This document shows positions 60,687-64,000 of a stretch of 64,000 nucleotides of DNA, in pieces (position 1 is the stretch's first letter; every line of letters begins with the position of its first letter). The notes beneath the pieces were generated by a model that searched no databases, was not told the DNA's origin, and saw only the letters and a program-made list of their open reading frames with translations. The translations under genes and the position numbers were made by a program. Origin of the DNA: SIG710 sp045604985 (GTDB lineage Bacteria > Bacillota > Clostridia > Oscillospirales > CAG-272); contig JAZUPD010000087.1 in the NCBI GenBank assembly GCA_045604985.1, positions 31,781 to 95,780 on the forward strand, in the 5' to 3' direction.

Positions 60687-63600
60687 TCATCTCTGTTTTC
60701 TTTCATAGAAACCAACCATGGCAACGCCCAGAACGACTATCATCGCTATTGCAATGATAAATTCATATTTTGGCTCACCCGATTCTTGCACAGAAGTTGG
60801 TATCGAAGCATTTCTCGCCAGAGCTCTTGCGCGAGTAACAGCACCTTTGAGCTCTCCATCACTCATTTTGTCGCTATAAGCATTGACAGAACGAAGATAA
60901 AGCTTATATGTTTCGCCGCCCACGTTGCTTATAGGTCTTATGCTTATGCGGATATAATCCAGTTTCTTCATCTCGATATGAAGTTTTGTATCAACTATTA
61001 TCTCGATATCTTCTCCGCCCTTTACAGCCCTATAAGTCTCGATTCTGTTCCCCTCTCCGCCGAGTATCACGGAGATCTCATAAAGAGCATTACTTTCACC
61101 ATCTATCATAATATCAAAACCGAGATACGGCATAAGGGAAATATCATCGGAGAATTCATAGTTATAAACCATGTCCGAATATTCTCCCGTACGCTCCATA
61201 ACTGCACAAAGCACTCCGTCACCAACAGCCGTGGAATCAATATAAACCGAGGCGCAATTATTCCCCTCAAACCAATCCTGATCGCCGAATGCTGATGAAA
61301 AATCCCAAAGAAGATATTTCCCCGAAATATTTTCGGGAAGAACGGAAAGAGATTCTGTTTCATGAAAAACTCTGTGTGTGATAAGGCGGCTGTCATAGCC
61401 CTCTATCAGCTCCTCCCAGCTGTTTGCAGAAAGAGTAACAAGGGCAGTGCGGCAAAGCTCACCATTCTTATTTTTTTCGGTATCTATATATTTTATTATG
61501 TAAGAAAGGGCCTTCATGATCTCTTCCCCTCCATCTTGTCTGTCAAGAGAGAGAACAAAGGCGGAAGCTCTTTCAGAAAACATAACACTATAATACGCAT
61601 AGATATAAGAAGCAGAAAGTTCGCTTTCCGAAAGCTCATTTTCGGGAGCAAATGAATAGACATAAGAAACGGGTGCATTTTCGGTTACGAACGAAAGATT
61701 TTTCATCATTCTTTCAAAGCTTGAAAGCGAATGATAATCTTCATCCATATTTCCATGAAAACTCGTTCCCTCAAGCATAAGGGAAAAATCAAATCCGCCG
61801 CCTTCTGCAATATATCTGCAAAATGATATGAGAAATTGCTCGGAATCATATCCGACGATACCGTTTTTATTATCCGAGATTGGCAAAATCACCTCAGGTT
61901 CTTCAAGCGACTCTGCCGCACATCTTGCCATTATCTCAAAGGCTGTCGCCATCATTTTGGCATATTCAACTATCCCATTCCTTGACGACGCATTGTAAAA
62001 ATCAGGGCAGTCAACGCTTTTTCCGAGAATCAAGCCCGATATTTTCCCATTTGATATCTTCGAATATCTTGACGAAAGAAAATCTACCGCACCGTAAAAA
62101 TGCTTTTTTGCTTCTTCATCTTCAATATCAACCGCAAGATACAAAGCATGATTAACCTCTATATCAGAAGCATATTTTAAAAGGCTTCTGTCGGCATCAC
62201 GAGAAATAAGAAGTCTGAGATATACCTTACAGCCCGAAGCATACAAATTTTTGACCTTTTTATCAACAGACGAAACATAATCGGCATCAAAATAGATAAA
62301 TTCCTTGTCAAGCGAATAAAGATGACCGCTATGACCACGGCTTATGAGTTTATCCAGAAAAACATCAACTATCGCATACCCGACTCCGCAGTCAACAGAT
62401 GCAGAAATATCTTCATATTCTATACCCTTTATATTGGAGCCACCCTTTGATCTGTCGGCAAGTGCAAAATCCGCCATAACACTTACAGGAGCCATAAGCA
62501 GGGTGATATCTCCATCCTTTGACCTTGAAGCAACAGCATACTTTGATACCATAGCGTATTCACCAAGTATATCTAATTTCATTTCAAAGCTAAATCGAGA
62601 AGACATTTTAAGCTCTCCCACAGGCTTTATTCCTTTTTCAAGAGCTTCCTCAAAACTTTCATTTAAAGAAAGCATATAACAAAGAAGCGTATGGTCATTA
62701 TGAGAGGTAAGATAATTATGAAAAATATTTCCTTCAAGGAGAAGATTTTTTGCCGAAGCATCCTTTTTGCAGACTGTTATTTCACCAAATGTTTTTCCCT
62801 CATATCCCACATAGAGCGGCACGGGCATAATTGAATGAATAGTAAAAGACCCCTGCACAGCACTATCGAGGATTATTGAAAAATCCGATATCATATTAAC
62901 GTCGCCGGTATTTATAAAGCACGCCGTTTTTTCCGCATAAGGCTCAACGGCAACAGTCCTTGTCGCAGAAGAAAAACGCCCGTTTTCGGCATCAAGATAG
63001 TTGTAATTAAAAACAAGACTATTCAGCATTGAATTATTAGTAAAAACTATCTTGACCGCATTGCAGTTTTCACGGGAATAAGGTGGCGCAGAGGAACCGC
63101 TGATATTCACTCTTTGGGAATTGAGATTTACTCTGAGCGCTTCATTTTCCGTACCCTTATCAATTATCTCAAGCTCTGTTCCGAGACCGTTAAGCGCACC
63201 CGACATAAATTTCATAGTTCTAGGCTTTTCGCTTTTCTTTACATAAGGACCCGAAAACTCCACTTTTTCAAGTGATAAGGTGTTATCCTCCCCAACGAAG
63301 CCAACATCAATTTCAGTGATGTTTTTTCTGTGCTTCCAATGAAAAACATCGAAGGAAACAATATTCCAAACACCGCAGGATATATCGGCACTGCATTCGA
63401 GCTTGTTTTCACCGGATACAAGAGTAAGAATAAATTTACATCTGCTTGCAATAAGATCACCGTCTCCGCTTTTTATCCTAACAGCAAAGCTTATACTTCT
63501 ATAATCATAAGCATCAATAGGCTGACTCGGCAACGAAGAAAATTCTGCAATACAGCTTTCGGATGAAGTTAAAAGAACATATGCAGGAAGATCCCTTTCC

Positions 63601-63821
63601 TGCCTCGTTTTTGGGAAGGAACCATTCTGATCCTTCCAAGAAAAATCAGAGGTGCGGGCAAGTACGGAAAGCCCCATTTCCGAAAGATCTTCATATTCTT
63701 CGACTGTATAAAGCTCACTTCTCATAAAAGTGCCATTTTCGGATGCCAATGCACAGATCGTAAATGAGAAAATAAGTATCCAAAAAACACTAAAACAAAA
63801 AAATTTTCGGAAAGTTTCCAT
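60687..63821 (-). CDS. Large surface protein, possible glycoside-hydrolase-like (DUF5722-type) barrel, C-terminal anchor
   Basis: A 1044-residue exported protein. The signal peptide is probably cleaved after CALA (residue 26). Residues about 60-340 are beta-rich, with two carbohydrate-binding-module-like segments. About 470-850 looks like a TIM barrel: IKGIEYEDISASVDCGVGYA, FIYFDADYVSSVDKKV, VYLRLLISRDAD, GLILGKSVDCPDF, SLMLEGTSFHG and SYVYSFAPENE. This order resembles DUF5722 proteins, a glycosidase-like family of unproven activity. Another beta domain (about 860-1000) precedes a C-terminal membrane helix (1019-1038) with a short basic tail and no LPxTG. AAAGGAGGTG lies six bases before ATG. 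Assignment to DUF5722 is by eye only. Confidence 0.72.
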   Translation of the reverse strand: METFRKFFCFSVFWILIFSFTICALASENGTFMRSELYTVEEYEDLSEMGLSVLARTSDFSWKDQNGSFPKTRQERDLPAYVLLTSSESCIAEFSSLPSQPIDAYDYRSISFAVRIKSGDGDLIASRCKFILTLVSGENKLECSADISCGVWNIVSFDVFHWKHRKNITEIDVGFVGEDNTLSLEKVEFSGPYVKKSEKPRTMKFMSGALNGLGTELEIIDKGTENEALRVNLNSQRVNISGSSAPPYSRENCNAVKIVFTNNSMLNSLVFNYNYLDAENGRFSSATRTVAVEPYAEKTACFINTGDVNMISDFSIILDSAVQGSFTIHSIMPVPLYVGYEGKTFGEITVCKKDASAKNLLLEGNIFHNYLTSHNDHTLLCYMLSLNESFEEALEKGIKPVGELKMSSRFSFEMKLDILGEYAMVSKYAVASRSKDGDITLLMAPVSVMADFALADRSKGGSNIKGIEYEDISASVDCGVGYAIVDVFLDKLISRGHSGHLYSLDKEFIYFDADYVSSVDKKVKNLYASGCKVYLRLLISRDADRSLLKYASDIEVNHALYLAVDIEDEEAKKHFYGAVDFLSSRYSKISNGKISGLILGKSVDCPDFYNASSRNGIVEYAKMMATAFEIMARCAAESLEEPEVILPISDNKNGIVGYDSEQFLISFCRYIAEGGGFDFSLMLEGTSFHGNMDEDYHSLSSFERMMKNLSFVTENAPVSYVYSFAPENELSESELSASYIYAYYSVMFSERASAFVLSLDRQDGGEEIMKALSYIIKYIDTEKNKNGELCRTALVTLSANSWEELIEGYDSRLITHRVFHETESLSVLPENISGKYLLWDFSSAFGDQDWFEGNNCASVYIDSTAVGDGVLCAVMERTGEYSDMVYNYEFSDDISLMPYLGFDIMIDGESNALYEISVILGGEGNRIETYRAVKGGEDIEIIVDTKLHIEMKKLDYIRISIRPISNVGGETYKLYLRSVNAYSDKMSDGELKGAVTRARALARNASIPTSVQESGEPKYEFIIAIAMIVVLGVAMVGFYERKQR

Positions 63822-63916
63822 AAAAACACCTCCTTTTTCAGATCATAATTACAATAAAAGACCGGCATTGATAAAAATATACACCGCACCGCATATAGAT
63901 ACAATATAATACACAC

Positions 63917-63945
63917 ATTATATCCTATTTTTAACAAAAAGCCAA
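63917..63945 (-). promoter_or_regulatory. Promoter of the surface protein-MATE operon
   Basis: Minus strand TTGGCT and TATAAT with a 17-bp spacer; the leader is about 90 bases. The remaining bases to 64000 are A+T-rich with no gene. Confidence 0.7.
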
Positions 63946-64000
63946 GGGGGTTTTGCAAAAAATCGTTATTTTTTATAAAATTTTTTCTATATCAAAAAAA

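Noticed and set aside
1..64000. CRISPR arrays, tRNA/rRNA genes, insertion sequences, prophage
   Set aside because: Scanned by eye for repeats with spacers, cloverleaf-like segments, terminal inverted repeats and transposase or phage proteins; none found.

Overview
The window (about 44-45% GC by eye) looks like a chromosomal segment from an anaerobic Clostridia-type Firmicute, probably an uncultured gut or rumen member of the Eubacteriales/Oscillospirales. The reasons are WhiA, CwlD, a SpoIVFB-like M50 peptidase, a miaB-ymcA-like-mutS-mutL cluster, feoA-feoB with a Cys-rich FeoB partner, a Na+-decarboxylase beta subunit and a dnaG-rpoD operon. I saw no tRNA, rRNA, CRISPR array, IS element or prophage. 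This is core genome with accessory genes between operons.

Layout: 1-837 is the 3' part of thrS, convergent on a DUF47-Pit phosphate transport pair. 3034-9079 (minus) holds HAD phosphatase-murB-whiA-dnaE. 9230-18239 (plus) is one long co-directional run: Gfo/Idh oxidoreductase, coaE, lytic transglycosylase, M18 aminopeptidase, prfA, a sugar-phosphate isomerase lacking a normal start codon, a Sua5-type t6A enzyme and a type IIA topoisomerase A subunit. 18288-25973 (minus) is miaB, a ymcA/ylbF-like gene, mutS, mutL and tgt. 26053-27599 (minus) is Nudix-apbE. 27734-33266 (plus) holds tcdA, a degenerate M23 protein, a lipoprotein, cwlD and eno. A lone GH127-type gene (minus) precedes the iron operon feoA-feoB-Cys-rich peptide (plus), which carries two DtxR-like palindromes. 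Then, on minus, come tyrS, potABCD, an M50 peptidase and a Na+-pump pair (oadB plus a 48-residue OadG-like peptide). A metal-resistance operon (ArsR/CadC regulator, free HMA protein, P1B ATPase) runs on plus. The last block, on minus, has a DUF2500 protein, flotillin behind a riboswitch-like leader, a HAD hydrolase, an orphan solute-binding lipoprotein, the dgt-dnaG-rpoD-rpoD operon, a MATE exporter and a 1044-residue surface protein.

The most unusual items are: (1) two tandem primary-type sigma factors, one with a shortened N-terminus and a three-residue deletion at the region 2.4/3.0 boundary; (2) a flotillin leader in which a GAGUAG-containing closing helix and an intrinsic terminator compete for the same bases; (3) an isomerase whose only sensible start is AUA; (4) a YmcA-like protein with a Cys-rich tail beside miaB; (5) a PotD lipoprotein with an added C-terminal membrane helix.

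Sixteen promoters are listed, all on the housekeeping pattern with 17-bp spacers except one at 16. Several genes (lytic transglycosylase, Sua5, potA, potD, dgt, MATE) appear to start at TTG, each supported by a Shine-Dalgarno site or an operon overlap.
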